Below the pieces are notes generated by a model. It did no database searches. It was not told where the DNA came from and saw only the letters and a list, made by a program, of their open reading frames with translations. The position numbers and the translations under genes are program-made. Below are positions 8,317-18,082 of a DNA stretch of 48,480 nucleotides, in pieces (within the stretch, counting starts at the first letter, position 1; each line of letters starts with the position of its first letter). The stretch is from assembly GCA_018693855.1 (NCBI GenBank), contig JABHMO010000029.1, positions 1 to 48,480 on the forward strand. The letters run 5' to 3'. Origin of the DNA: Candidatus Falkowiibacteriota bacterium. Its GTDB lineage: Bacteria; Patescibacteriota; Patescibacteriia; UBA11705; JABHMO01.

Positions 8317-10137
8317 ATGATAAGAAATTTTTGTATCATCGCACACATCGATCATGGTAAGTCAACTTTGGCTGACCGGCTTTTGGAGTTGACGGGGACG
8401 ATTGATAAAAGAAATATGAAGGCGCAGATTCTCGATACGATGGAACTTGAGCAAGAGAGAGGCATTACGATTAAACTGCAACCTGCTCAAATGCTGTACA
8501 AGGATCATATCTTGAACTTAATTGATACTCCCGGTCATGTTGACTTTAGCTATGAAGTTTCAAGATCTTTGGCTGCTGTTGAAGGAGCTATTCTTTTAGT
8601 GGACGCTGCTCAAGGCGTGCAAGCTCAAACATTGGCAAATCTATATTTAGCAATTGAACAAGGTTTGGAAATTATTCCAGTTTTGAATAAAATCGATCTA
8701 CCAGCCGCTAATGTAGAAAAAGCTTCTAATGAGATTATTGCATTACTTGGCTGTGAAAAAGAAGATATTTTGAAATGTAGTGCCAAGACAGGTGAAGGGG
8801 TTGAACAGATTTTAGATAAAGTAATTGAAAAAGTACCAGAGCCAAATATTACAGAAAAAGATAAAACAAGAGCTTTAATTTTTGATTCATTCTACGATGA
8901 ATACAAAGGAGTTGTTGCGTACGTTCGTGTGGTTGATGGAAAAATTGAAAAAGGCAGCAAGGTCTATATGGCAGGAACAAAGGCTGAGGCTGAAGTTTTA
9001 GATTGTGGAGTTCTTAAACCTGATCTTGTTTCAAAAAATAAACTTGATACAGGTGAGATTGGATACGTTGTGACAGGCCTCAAAGAGATTGAATACTGTC
9101 GAGTTGGTGATACTATCACTTTGAACAGTCTAAAAGATGATATAGACTCTCTACCAGGTTACAAAGAAGTGAAGCCAATGGTTTACGCTGGGATTTTTTG
9201 TAGTGAAGGTAATGAATATGAGGAACTTCGAAGTGCAATTGGTAAATTAAAATTAAACGATGCAGCTCTTCTCTATGAACCAGAAAATTCGCCTGTTTTA
9301 GGTTTTGGTTTCCGATGTGGGTTCCTGGGGATGCTTCATCTTGAGATATTCCAAGAACGATTACGAAGAGAGTTTGATCTTGATCTGGTTGTTACAGCTC
9401 CAAGTGTTGCATACAAAGTTTTGTTAAAATCTAATAATAAGTTTCCGCCAGGGATTAAGACAGAGCAGATCCTATCAGATGATTCATATTTGATGAAAAA
9501 CCCAAATGAATTTCCGGATTTTACTGTAATTGATCATATTGAAGAACCAATTATGAACGTTGATATTGTTGCACCGAGTGACTATATGGGGAATATTATG
9601 ACACTTGTACAGGAGAGTCGTGGTGAATATTTGAATACTGAATATATTGATGAAACTCGTGTAATTCTTCATTATCGAATTCCTCTGGCAATGTTAATTG
9701 TTGATTTTTATGACAAATTAAAAACCGTCAGTTCAGGATATGGTTCAATGAACTACGAATTTTTTGAACACAAAACAGCTGATTTACAAAAAATGAATGT
9801 TCTTGTTGGTGAAGAGGTAATTGAAGCTTTTTCAACTATTGTTTATCGCGATAGTGCTTTTAATACGGGTAAGAAGATAGTTAAAAGTTTGAAAGAAACT
9901 ATTCCTCGTCAACAGTTTGTCATTAAACTTCAAGCAGCTATTGGTGGGAAAATTATCGCAGCCGAGAGAATCTCTGCTTTGCGAAAAGATGTTACCGCGA
10001 AGCTGTACGGTGGTGACTATTCACGAAGACAGAAACTTCTTACTAAACAGAAAAAGGGTAAGAAGAAAATGATGCAGTTCGGTAAAGGGAAAGTTAATAT
10101 TCCGCCTGAAGCCTTTCTCGCTGTCATGAAACGGTAG
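8317..10137 (+). CDS. lepA: Elongation factor 4 (LepA)
   Basis: IAHIDHGKSTLADRLLE, DTPGHVDFSYEV, C-terminal FGKGKVNIPPEAF. Confidence 0.98.
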   Translation: MIRNFCIIAHIDHGKSTLADRLLELTGTIDKRNMKAQILDTMELEQERGITIKLQPAQMLYKDHILNLIDTPGHVDFSYEVSRSLAAVEGAILLVDAAQGVQAQTLANLYLAIEQGLEIIPVLNKIDLPAANVEKASNEIIALLGCEKEDILKCSAKTGEGVEQILDKVIEKVPEPNITEKDKTRALIFDSFYDEYKGVVAYVRVVDGKIEKGSKVYMAGTKAEAEVLDCGVLKPDLVSKNKLDTGEIGYVVTGLKEIEYCRVGDTITLNSLKDDIDSLPGYKEVKPMVYAGIFCSEGNEYEELRSAIGKLKLNDAALLYEPENSPVLGFGFRCGFLGMLHLEIFQERLRREFDLDLVVTAPSVAYKVLLKSNNKFPPGIKTEQILSDDSYLMKNPNEFPDFTVIDHIEEPIMNVDIVAPSDYMGNIMTLVQESRGEYLNTEYIDETRVILHYRIPLAMLIVDFYDKLKTVSSGYGSMNYEFFEHKTADLQKMNVLVGEEVIEAFSTIVYRDSAFNTGKKIVKSLKETIPRQQFVIKLQAAIGGKIIAAERISALRKDVTAKLYGGDYSRRQKLLTKQKKGKKKMMQFGKGKVNIPPEAFLAVMKR

Positions 10138-10244
10138 TAGATTGCTGATATGCATGTAAGGCTATGCGGTTAGATTATTCATATTAACTTAATTTCAACT
10201 CAATTTCAACTCAATTTTAACTTTATAAACCTGGAGGGGTACTC

Positions 10245-10337
10245 ATGATTGTTAAAATAATTGTACTTCTGATTCTATTTGTTATATTGAGGGGTGGACG
10301 ACAGACCGTGTGGTATATCAGAAATAGGAAACAATAA
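10245..10337 (+). CDS. Small membrane peptide (30 aa) MIVKIIVLLILFVILRGGRQTVWYIRNRKQ
   Basis: CTGGAGGGG SD before ATG, TM segment, terminator AAAAGGAC...GTCCTTTTT immediately after. Confidence 0.5.
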   Translation: MIVKIIVLLILFVILRGGRQTVWYIRNRKQ

Positions 10338-10366
10338 AAAAGGACTCATCATGTGATGTCCTTTTT
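10336..10366 (+). terminator. Rho-independent terminator
   Basis: AAAAGGACTCATCATGTGATGTCCTTTTT. Confidence 0.8.
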
Positions 10367-10434
10367 AGATTTGACAAAAGTTTATAATTAGTGTAGTATG
10401 TGATAGCAACTCAATACATCAGGAGGGAAGAACC

Positions 10435-10530
10435 GTGTCCAAAAATACAACGTCTTATTACTGCCAACGAATAATTCTTTTATCAACAGTTTTAGCTGTT
10501 ATCTGTTTTGTCGGAGGTTGCCTCATGTGA
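10435..10530 (+). CDS. Tiny lipoprotein-like peptide (31 aa, GTG start) VSKNTTSYYCQRIILLSTVLAVICFVGGCLM
   Basis: AGGAGGG SD; hydrophobic segment ending in lipobox-like VGGC. Confidence 0.45.
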   Translation: MSKNTTSYYCQRIILLSTVLAVICFVGGCLM

Positions 10531-10562
10531 ACTCGTCTACTCTTAGCCGGGTTTTTTGAATT

Positions 10563-10664
10563 CTAAAATAGGAATAGTGCACTCATACTCCAGAGAATCA
10601 TTGATAGAATGATAATGATTGAAAAAATTATCCAGACTATTTTTTGTGTTTTACGTAAAGACAT
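10563..10664 (-). CDS. Small membrane protein (33 aa) MSLRKTQKIVWIIFSIIIILSMILWSMSALFLF
   Basis: Complete ORF with Lys-rich N-terminus and one TM; not in the supplied ORF track because of length. Confidence 0.5.
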   Translation of the reverse strand: MSLRKTQKIVWIIFSIIIILSMILWSMSALFLF

Positions 10665-10804
10665 AGTAAAATAGGGAGATAGTATGTAGAAAGTAGAAGT
10701 TGGTTAGGTACTTGGAAATAAGATGTTAGATTAATGTAGTAAACTAATCCAATTTCTATCTTCCATTTTCCTAACAATCATCAATCTTCCATATACCTTG
10801 ATCT

Positions 10805-12532
10805 ATGAATAAAAAATGGCAGCTTGCCGAACTATTTACAGATGATTATCAAAAAAGGTTTGAAAATTATCATCCGTTGATAACACAGCTATTATACAAC
10901 AGAACGTTCCAAGATCCAAGTGATGTTGATCTTTTTTTTAATCCAGACTTTGATAAATTGCATGATCCCTTCTTGTTTACTGATATGAAGAAAGCTGTTG
11001 CTAGGATTTGGGAAGCAATTGGAAATAATGAGAAAATATTGATCCATGGTGATTATGATGCTGACGGTGTGACGAGTAGTTCTATTTTGTATAAGGTTTT
11101 GACTGCTTTGAATGCTGAGGTGGATGTTTTTATTCCACATCGAGAAAAAGACGGGTATGGATTGAATAAAAAAAATGTTCAGAAATTTGTTGATGAAAGA
11201 GTTAAATTGCTTATCACTGTTGATTGTGGAATAACTAATTTTGAAGAGATCGAGGAGTTAAATAAGAAAAAGATTGATGTTATTGTAACAGATCATCATG
11301 AACCACCTGAAAAATTGCCAAATGCTTTGGCAATCATTGATCCAAAAGTAAAAACAGAAAAATATCCATTTAAGGAACTTTCTGGCGCAGGCGTTGCGTA
11401 CAAATTGGCTCAATCCATCTTTGCTGATAAAAGAATTAAAGAACACGAAGAAGAGTTGTACTATCATGGAGGTTCTCAAGGCTTTTTGAAATGGATTCTA
11501 GATATTGTGGCTATTGGAACAGTGGCAGATGTTGTCCCTTTGCTTGATGAAAATAGAATCTTAGTAAAGTGGGGACTGCTTGTTCTTGAGAAAACTCGTA
11601 ATATTGGATTGAAAAAATTGCTAGAAGTTGTTGGAAACAAACAAATAACTTCATATACAATTGGGTATCAGATTGCTCCAAGGCTAAACGCTGTCGGTCG
11701 GATTGATCATGCTAGGAAGGCGTTTGAACTTTTAGTGTCTGATAATGAATCAGAAGCAGAAACACTAGCTCAAGAACTTCATAAGTGTAATCAGTCAAGA
11801 CAAAAGATTACCGAGGTGATGATGGATGAAGCAAGATCGCAGATGAATGAACAGAGTCCAAACATGATCTTTGCGTATCATGCTGACTGGTCAGCTGGGG
11901 TGGTTGGTATTGTGGCAGGGAAGTTGGCTGATGAATTCTATCGACCAGTTATTGTCATGACAAAAAATCAAGGAATGATTACAGGTTCAGGTCGAAGTAT
12001 TGAGGAGTTTAACATCATTGAAGGATTAAGGAATTTTGACGAACTTTTTGCTCGATATGGCGGACACAGTCAAGCATGTGGGTTTACACTTGAGAATGAA
12101 AACTTGTTAGATGATTTCAAAAGTAAGTTGTCGGGCTTAGTTGATGAGCATCTTGGCGACAAAGATCTCAGTCCAGTGCTCAAAGTGGAGGCTGAGATTA
12201 ATTATAATGATTTAACTTTTGAAGTTGTTGAACTGATAAATAAGTTTGAACCTTTCGGTGAACGAAATAATAAACCCTTGTTTTTGTTGAAAGATCTTTT
12301 TATCACGGCTCTGGATCATATAGGAGAAAACAGTAACCATCTGCGATTGATGGTCAAACAGAAAGATTGTCCTGTGATTATTAAACTACTTTCCTTTTTT
12401 GGCGTAGAAAAATGGCCTAATCTAAATATCGGTTACACAATAGATGCCGTTTGCGAAGTTGGGATAAATGAATGGAACGGTCGACGAGATATCGAGTTTA
12501 AGATTGTTGATTTACATAAAGTCAAGGAATAA
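10805..12532 (+). CDS. recJ: Single-stranded-DNA-specific exonuclease RecJ
   Basis: HGDYDADGVTSSSIL, TVDCGITN, VTDHHEPPE, GGHSQACGFT. Confidence 0.97.
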   Translation: MNKKWQLAELFTDDYQKRFENYHPLITQLLYNRTFQDPSDVDLFFNPDFDKLHDPFLFTDMKKAVARIWEAIGNNEKILIHGDYDADGVTSSSILYKVLTALNAEVDVFIPHREKDGYGLNKKNVQKFVDERVKLLITVDCGITNFEEIEELNKKKIDVIVTDHHEPPEKLPNALAIIDPKVKTEKYPFKELSGAGVAYKLAQSIFADKRIKEHEEELYYHGGSQGFLKWILDIVAIGTVADVVPLLDENRILVKWGLLVLEKTRNIGLKKLLEVVGNKQITSYTIGYQIAPRLNAVGRIDHARKAFELLVSDNESEAETLAQELHKCNQSRQKITEVMMDEARSQMNEQSPNMIFAYHADWSAGVVGIVAGKLADEFYRPVIVMTKNQGMITGSGRSIEEFNIIEGLRNFDELFARYGGHSQACGFTLENENLLDDFKSKLSGLVDEHLGDKDLSPVLKVEAEINYNDLTFEVVELINKFEPFGERNNKPLFLLKDLFITALDHIGENSNHLRLMVKQKDCPVIIKLLSFFGVEKWPNLNIGYTIDAVCEVGINEWNGRRDIEFKIVDLHKVKE

Positions 12533-12627
12533 TTGCTAATTGATTTTTTGCTATTTGTGGACTAAGGTCTTGAAAGTTTTTATAATATGTTGTAGTATAT
12601 AATCATATTTTATTAAATTAAATCTAA

Positions 12628-14088
12628 TTGATTATTGCTATGAAAACAATTTTTGGTCGCGTGTTCAGATTTTTCGATTTGAATAATCTTACACTAAAGA
12701 GACTAGCTTTCTTTTTTTTATTTGTAGGACTTTTGTGTGTTATTCCTATGGTTGTAGCGTCTGCAGACGGTGGTCATGAAGCCGGTGGGCATGGAGGTGA
12801 GGCTGCTCAAACATTCTTCTGGATCGCGATTGTGTTACTTGCTGCAAAGCTGTCAAGTCTAGTCGAACGAGTTGGCCAACCATCTGTTCTGGGGGAGTTA
12901 GTTATGGGTGTTGTACTTGGTAATCTTGTTTTACTTGGAATCAATTTTTTCGAACCACTAAAGGATAATCAAATTATCGCTTTTCTTTCGGAGTTAGGTG
13001 TTGTTATTTTGCTTTTCCAAATTGGACTTGAATCAAATATTCACGAGATGAAAAAAGTCGGAATGAAGGCTTTTATGGTTGCTATTGTTGGAGTTGTTGT
13101 GCCTTTTGTTCTGGGTGCTTATATTGTAGGGCCATTGTTAATGCCAGGGCTTAGTTCTCACGCGTATCTTTTCCTAGGTGCTGCTTTGACTGCGACGTCG
13201 GTTGGTATTACGGCTCGAGTATTTCAAGAACTTGGAAAATTAAAATTAAAAGAAGCACAAATTATTTTAGGAGCTGCTGTTATTGATGATATTCTAGGAT
13301 TGATAATTCTTGCAGTTATTAGTGCTATGGTCACCCTGGGAGCTGTTAGTCTAGGTATGATTTCTTTGATCCTTGCAAAGGCAATTCTGTTTTTAGTAGG
13401 TTCAATTGTCTTGGGTCAGTTACTAACAAAGCATATTAGTAAGTTCTTTTCAAAGATTCATACTGGTGTTGCAATGAAATTTACAATTATTATTAGTTTT
13501 GGTTTAATATTTGCATTTTTAGCTCAGAAAATTGGACTTGCTCCAATTGTTGGTGCTTTTGCTGCTGGTTTGATTTTGGATCCAGTTCACTTCAAATATT
13601 TCAAAGATGCTCATATTGTTCAAGATATTAAACACGAAATCAAAGATGTACGGTCTGACGTTCGTGAAAAAATTTATAAGGTAATAAGACCTCACGCTGA
13701 TCGTCATATTGAGGATTTAATTGAGCCGCTTGGACATTTTGTTATCCCGATATTCTTTATTGTTACCGGTATGGCTGTAAAATTAGAAACGCTCGGAGAT
13801 TTGAGAATCGTGTTAGTTGCCTTGGCAATTACTATTGTTGCATTTATTGGTAAATACGTTACAGGGTTTTTTGCAGGGAAAGGTGTTAATAGATCATTGA
13901 TTGGATTTGGAATGGTTCCTCGAGGTGAAGTCGGTTTGATCTTTGCTACGATTGGAAAAGGACTTGGTGTTGTGTCCGACGAAGTGTTTTCTGTTATTGT
14001 TATAATGGTGATTTTAACTACATTACTAACACCTCCAATATTAACTCTATTATTGAAACGACAGGACAGAATTGAGAAAAACGCATAA
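12628..14088 (+). CDS. CPA2-family cation/H+ antiporter
   Basis: Multi-TM; LGELVMGVVLGN, GVVILLFQIGLE, MVPRGEVGLIFA. Confidence 0.92.
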   Translation: MIIAMKTIFGRVFRFFDLNNLTLKRLAFFFLFVGLLCVIPMVVASADGGHEAGGHGGEAAQTFFWIAIVLLAAKLSSLVERVGQPSVLGELVMGVVLGNLVLLGINFFEPLKDNQIIAFLSELGVVILLFQIGLESNIHEMKKVGMKAFMVAIVGVVVPFVLGAYIVGPLLMPGLSSHAYLFLGAALTATSVGITARVFQELGKLKLKEAQIILGAAVIDDILGLIILAVISAMVTLGAVSLGMISLILAKAILFLVGSIVLGQLLTKHISKFFSKIHTGVAMKFTIIISFGLIFAFLAQKIGLAPIVGAFAAGLILDPVHFKYFKDAHIVQDIKHEIKDVRSDVREKIYKVIRPHADRHIEDLIEPLGHFVIPIFFIVTGMAVKLETLGDLRIVLVALAITIVAFIGKYVTGFFAGKGVNRSLIGFGMVPRGEVGLIFATIGKGLGVVSDEVFSVIVIMVILTTLLTPPILTLLLKRQDRIEKNA

Positions 14089-14108
14089 TTATGCGATAAT
14101 ACGTTCAT

Positions 14109-14639
14109 ATGTCAGAACTTATATTTGCAATTATTATCATAGTCGTTCTTACTTTTGCCGTTGCAGGGTATATGGCTGCGCCATGGTTGCCGACGCGTCG
14201 TCGTGAACGAAAGATTTTGCTTGAAAAAGTTAATGTACAAGATGAAAGTATCGTTTATGATTTAGGCTGTGGTGACGGATCGGTTTTGTTTGATTTTGCA
14301 AAGACGTATAAAAAAACAACATTTATTGGTTTTGAAATTTCGTTATTGCCCTATTGTATTGCGAAGTTAAGAAAGTTGTTTAATTATAAAAAATACAAAA
14401 ACGTAAAGATCAAGTATCGCAACTTATTCACACAACCGTTAAATGACGCAGATATCGTTTTCGTCTTTTTATTATCAAAGTCCTATAAAAAATTGTATAA
14501 GAAGTTTAGCTCCGAGCTAAAACCGGATTGTTTAGTTATTGTCGAGGCCTGGCCAATTGACGGCATTTTACCGATAACTTCCTTTCGCCAGAAAGATAGT
14601 TTACCTATTTATGTCTACAAAGGATCTCGATTTACATAA
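14109..14639 (+). CDS. Membrane-anchored SAM-dependent methyltransferase
   Basis: N-terminal TM; VYDLGCGDGSVLFDFAK motif I. Confidence 0.85.
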   Translation: MSELIFAIIIIVVLTFAVAGYMAAPWLPTRRRERKILLEKVNVQDESIVYDLGCGDGSVLFDFAKTYKKTTFIGFEISLLPYCIAKLRKLFNYKKYKNVKIKYRNLFTQPLNDADIVFVFLLSKSYKKLYKKFSSELKPDCLVIVEAWPIDGILPITSFRQKDSLPIYVYKGSRFT

Positions 14640-14647
14640 AAATTAAC

Positions 14648-14817
14648 TTCGACTCGCTTCGATTTACTTCGACTTGCTTCGATTCACTTCGACTTGCTTC
14701 GATTCACTTCGACTTGCTTCGATTCACTTCGACTTGCTTCGATTCATTTCGACTCGCTTCGATTCATTTCGACTCGCTTCGATTCACTTCGACTTGCTCC
14801 GATTTACATCGATTCAC
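14648..14817 (+). repeat. 17 tandem copies of degenerate 10-nt unit TTCGAYTYRC
   Basis: Direct count of 10-nt units, ending 7 nt before the RNase H start codon. Confidence 0.97.
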
Positions 14818-14824
14818 TTCACCT

Positions 14825-15226
14825 ATGAAATTAATAATCCAAACAGACGGCGGTTCACGTGGTAATCCCGGTCCCTCAGCCGCAGGCGTAGTTATCTACG
14901 ATGAGAACAAGAAAGAACTTGAGCGGTTCGGTACATTTTTAGATACTCAAACAAATAATTACGCTGAGTATATGGGTGTTGTGATTGCTCTGGAAAGGGC
15001 TGTCGAGATGGGAGCTGATGAGATTGATTTTAAGTTAGACAGTGAATTACTTGTAAAACAGCTGAACCGAGAATACAAAGTAAAAAATCCAGCTTTAGCT
15101 CAACTCTTCCTAAAAATATACAACCTTCAATCAAAAGTAAAAAAAGTCACTTACGCTCACGTCTATCGGGAAGATAATAAAGAGGCGGATAGGGTAGTGA
15201 ATGAGATTCTCGATGAAAGGTCTTAA
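14825..15226 (+). CDS. rnhA: RNase HI family protein
   Basis: MKLIIQTDGGSRGNPGPSAAGVV, TNNYAEYMGVVIALE, DSELLVKQL, VYREDNKEADRVVNE; start set after the repeat. Confidence 0.95.
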   Translation: MKLIIQTDGGSRGNPGPSAAGVVIYDENKKELERFGTFLDTQTNNYAEYMGVVIALERAVEMGADEIDFKLDSELLVKQLNREYKVKNPALAQLFLKIYNLQSKVKKVTYAHVYREDNKEADRVVNEILDERS

Positions 15227-15269
15227 TTTCTAGCGAACTTCGGTTTGCGTATAGATATTTTTTTAAAAT

Positions 15270-15306
15270 GAAGAACCCCGAGCCAAGTTTGGCTGGGGTT
15301 CTTTTG
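15270..15306. terminator. Terminator hairpin between convergent genes
   Basis: AAGAACCCC ... GGGGTTCTTTT. Confidence 0.8.
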
Positions 15307-15330
15307 TTACAGGTTAGCGAAAGTGTGCTC

Positions 15331-16137
15331 TTACCGGCAGTTCGGATCCTGGCCGGAGTCAGGATCGTCGCACCAGATGGAACGCGGATTTTCGTCATCG
15401 AAGGGGTCATGAACGAACGAATCCGTGATTTCCGGGGCCAGGTTGAGCTTCTGGATGTCGTCGCAGGTTGCCGTGTCCCAATTGATGTCGGCGACTTTGA
15501 TGAGCGATCTCACGTTGGGTAATGCGATGGCGATGGGGGAGCATTCTTGTCCCATTACCGAGATCGTCACGGTTGCTGCTACTGGATAGTCGGTCCTCCA
15601 GTAGTTTTGGACTACGACACGCATGGTCTGCTGAGGTTCATCGATCACGATGGTCTCAGTTGCCATTCCGTTCACGGCGTCCATGTCCAGTCGCCCCCAG
15701 AAGGTCCTGTTGTGGTAAATCAAGATGGAATCGTCGACTTCCCGTTGCGAGTGGTCGTAACAGAACGTGCCTCCATTCCATGACAATGCATAGGAGAAAA
15801 CACAGTACTCATTGGACTCGCAATCTCGGTCTACTTCGCAGAGCCTGAGATCATCCCTTTCGTAGCCTGGGGTGCGACCGGGTTGCGAAATGTAGTACGT
15901 CCCACCGTTCCGATACCTCGCGGCGGTCAGATCGAGGTCTCCGTGATCAGCGTTCCACTCGAGCTTGATCACGATCGGAGGCCCCTCGTACTGCGGCTCA
16001 TTGTCCTCGAGCACGCAGTGAGTGCCTTCACACTCGAGTTCGCTGTTGAGGTTTTGGTCCTTCAGGTCGGTTTCGATGCAACCAACCAACAGAGTGGCCG
16101 CGGCGAGAAGGGACAGTAACAAGAAACGTTTGGTCAT
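15331..16137 (-). CDS. GC-rich secreted lipoprotein with YfaP/DUF2135-like 'DLDL' beta domain (probable horizontal acquisition)
   Basis: Start MTKRFLLLSLLAAATLLVGC (lipobox) after GAAAGGAGC SD; VIKLEWNADHGDLDLTAARY...LDMDAVNG...MRVVVQNYW; promoter TTGACT (16231-16236), 17 nt, TATAAT (16208-16213) on minus strand. Confidence 0.85.
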   Translation of the reverse strand: MTKRFLLLSLLAAATLLVGCIETDLKDQNLNSELECEGTHCVLEDNEPQYEGPPIVIKLEWNADHGDLDLTAARYRNGGTYYISQPGRTPGYERDDLRLCEVDRDCESNEYCVFSYALSWNGGTFCYDHSQREVDDSILIYHNRTFWGRLDMDAVNGMATETIVIDEPQQTMRVVVQNYWRTDYPVAATVTISVMGQECSPIAIALPNVRSLIKVADINWDTATCDDIQKLNLAPEITDSFVHDPFDDENPRSIWCDDPDSGQDPNCR

Positions 16138-16369
16138 GGAAAGCTCCTTTCGTGAGCTATGGGAAGAATGGGTAAAATGCCCGTAAAATGAACTCTTAAT
16201 GATTGTAATTATAACACGAAAGTAATAAAAAGTCAAGCGTTGCGTGCTTTTTTCTCTAAAATTACTCCAATTTACTCCGATTTACCTCGATTTACTTCGC
16301 CTCGCTTCGCTCCCACTTATTAACACCCCAATAACCTCAAAACCACCAAAAAATGGTATAATTAACCCA

Positions 16370-17836
16370 ATGAAAAACCAGAGAATAATTACAACCTTTT
16401 CTCTAATTTTTGTGATAGGGACAATTTTTTCAGTTGTCTTGATTTTTGATTCTGTTAAGGCGGTTGAGGTTCCTATTGAAGGAAACATCTGGTCAGAGAA
16501 CATCGGTTGGGTTTCACCTAATTATAATGATTCAAGATTTGGGCCGCCGTCAGTTGACTACTCTGTTCTGTTTGACGACGAGAATCGAAATCTGGCTGGT
16601 TACATGTGGTCTGATCGAGTTGGCTGGCTCTGTTTTGGACAGTCTTGTGTTGATGCTGGATTAGGTTCTACGCCTGCAATCGGTGGTGGTTCGATCCCTG
16701 CTGTTGTTAGAGAGTCAGGTTTGATTGATAGTTGGGCAGGTTGGGTGACTCTTGGTAATGATGGTTGGACTGATCTATTGGGCGATCAAATTTTAACAGG
16801 TGATTTTTCAAATAAAGTCGCTTGTCGGAACTGTCAGGGAGATAGCTGTGGGTTTTGTTTTGAAAACGATGATAATAATGGATCAGGTTATATTTATGAA
16901 AACTGCTCAGGCTGTTCTGATTTGAGTTGTTCTTTGTGTCAAAATAAATTTCAACACGGCGTTGGGCTTGATCAAATTAAAAACAATCTTGTTGGATGGG
17001 CATGGAATGCAAACAATTTGGGTGGAAGTGGATTTGGTTGGTTGCATTTTGATGAAGATGTTGAGCCAAAACCGTATTTGCAAACCGTTGATGGAAATGT
17101 TTATTCAAGAATTGGAATTAATGGTGAGAGCGCGCCTCAAGGTCATTACAATGCAACTTTCATGTTGCAAAGTGGTGGATCTATTTCAAAATTTTATTCT
17201 GAGTACGAATATACTCAAAACCCTGATTGGAAAATTGAAAATTACGATCAATTAAATTTACCAGATGCTGAGAATAATTACACAAGCTCAATCTCAAAAA
17301 TAGATTTCCCGGGACTGTATGCCGGTCAGTATGGAGAGGTTTCCATTATTCAAAATCAAGCAGGTTTGCCAAGTTCAACTCCGCTTTCAGGTAAAGTTTA
17401 CTATCATCAAGGAGACCTCTCTTTGTACTCTTCTCAATACTTCCGTTCAGGATCTGGAGCTGTAGATGGTAGTGGTACTGTTATTGTGAATGGAGATCTA
17501 ACTGTGGAAAGTAACTCATTTTACTTAGATACTGGTTTAGCAAGTTGGAAAAATTTACCTTCAGTTGGATTCATTGTAAAAGGTGATCTGTATATTTCTT
17601 CGAATGTCACTGAACTGTCTGGGAATTTTTATGTCGAAGGAACTGTTTACACTGGAAGTTCTGCAAATCAGTTAGTTGTGAATGGGATAATGGTTGCCAA
17701 GGATTTTGAGTTCCAAAGATCGTATTTGCAAAACAAAGAACCAGCTGAAAAAATTATTTACGATAAGCGAATTTTTATGAATATTCCACCAGGATTTGAT
17801 GATATTGCGAAAGGATTACCGAAATGGCAATTTTAG
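16370..17836 (+). CDS. Secreted surface protein with repeated 'IWSENIGWV / MWSDRVGWL / AWNANNLGGSGFGWL' motifs
   Basis: Signal peptide; internal W-rich motif repeats; Cys-rich segment CRNCQGDSCGFCFE...CSGCSDLSCSLC. Confidence 0.8.
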   Translation: MKNQRIITTFSLIFVIGTIFSVVLIFDSVKAVEVPIEGNIWSENIGWVSPNYNDSRFGPPSVDYSVLFDDENRNLAGYMWSDRVGWLCFGQSCVDAGLGSTPAIGGGSIPAVVRESGLIDSWAGWVTLGNDGWTDLLGDQILTGDFSNKVACRNCQGDSCGFCFENDDNNGSGYIYENCSGCSDLSCSLCQNKFQHGVGLDQIKNNLVGWAWNANNLGGSGFGWLHFDEDVEPKPYLQTVDGNVYSRIGINGESAPQGHYNATFMLQSGGSISKFYSEYEYTQNPDWKIENYDQLNLPDAENNYTSSISKIDFPGLYAGQYGEVSIIQNQAGLPSSTPLSGKVYYHQGDLSLYSSQYFRSGSGAVDGSGTVIVNGDLTVESNSFYLDTGLASWKNLPSVGFIVKGDLYISSNVTELSGNFYVEGTVYTGSSANQLVVNGIMVAKDFEFQRSYLQNKEPAEKIIYDKRIFMNIPPGFDDIAKGLPKWQF

Positions 17837-17932
17837 TGGATAAGCATTATTCGTTTGGCTAAAAAAATGTTATAATTAAGAAAAGAAAATGAAGAGAGTT
17901 ATTAACGGATTTCTCCCTTCCTATTTCTTACT

Positions 17933-18040
17933 ACGTAGAAATCTCCAGTCGAAATGACAGGGGGATTGATTTGAGTAAAACAATAAAAAAGTTCCTCCCT
18001 GTCATTTCGACCGAAGTTATACGAAGGGGAGAAATCTGTT
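17933..18040. repeat. Inverted repeat containing 'CTGTCATTTCGACCGAAG...GGAGAAATCT' phrase
   Basis: GTAGAAATCTCCAGTCGAAATGACAGGG pairs with CCCTGTCATTTCGACCGAAG...GGAGAAATC. Confidence 0.85.
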
Positions 18041-18082
18041 CTACTTGTCATGTAATGTTTCTAAAAATAAATTATTTACAAT

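Noticed and set aside
14648-14817. CRISPR array
   Set aside because: Units are 10 nt, contiguous with no spacers, and no cas genes are nearby.
14674-14865. ORF 14674-14865 and the N-terminal extension of ORF 14714-15226
   Set aside because: Translation of the 10-nt repeat array (LRFTSTCFDS...); true RNase HI start is 14825.
15522-16119. Plus-strand ORFs 15522-15848, 15547-15783, 15883-16119
   Set aside because: Antisense to the GC-rich lipoprotein gene; Arg/Ser-rich artefacts of high GC.
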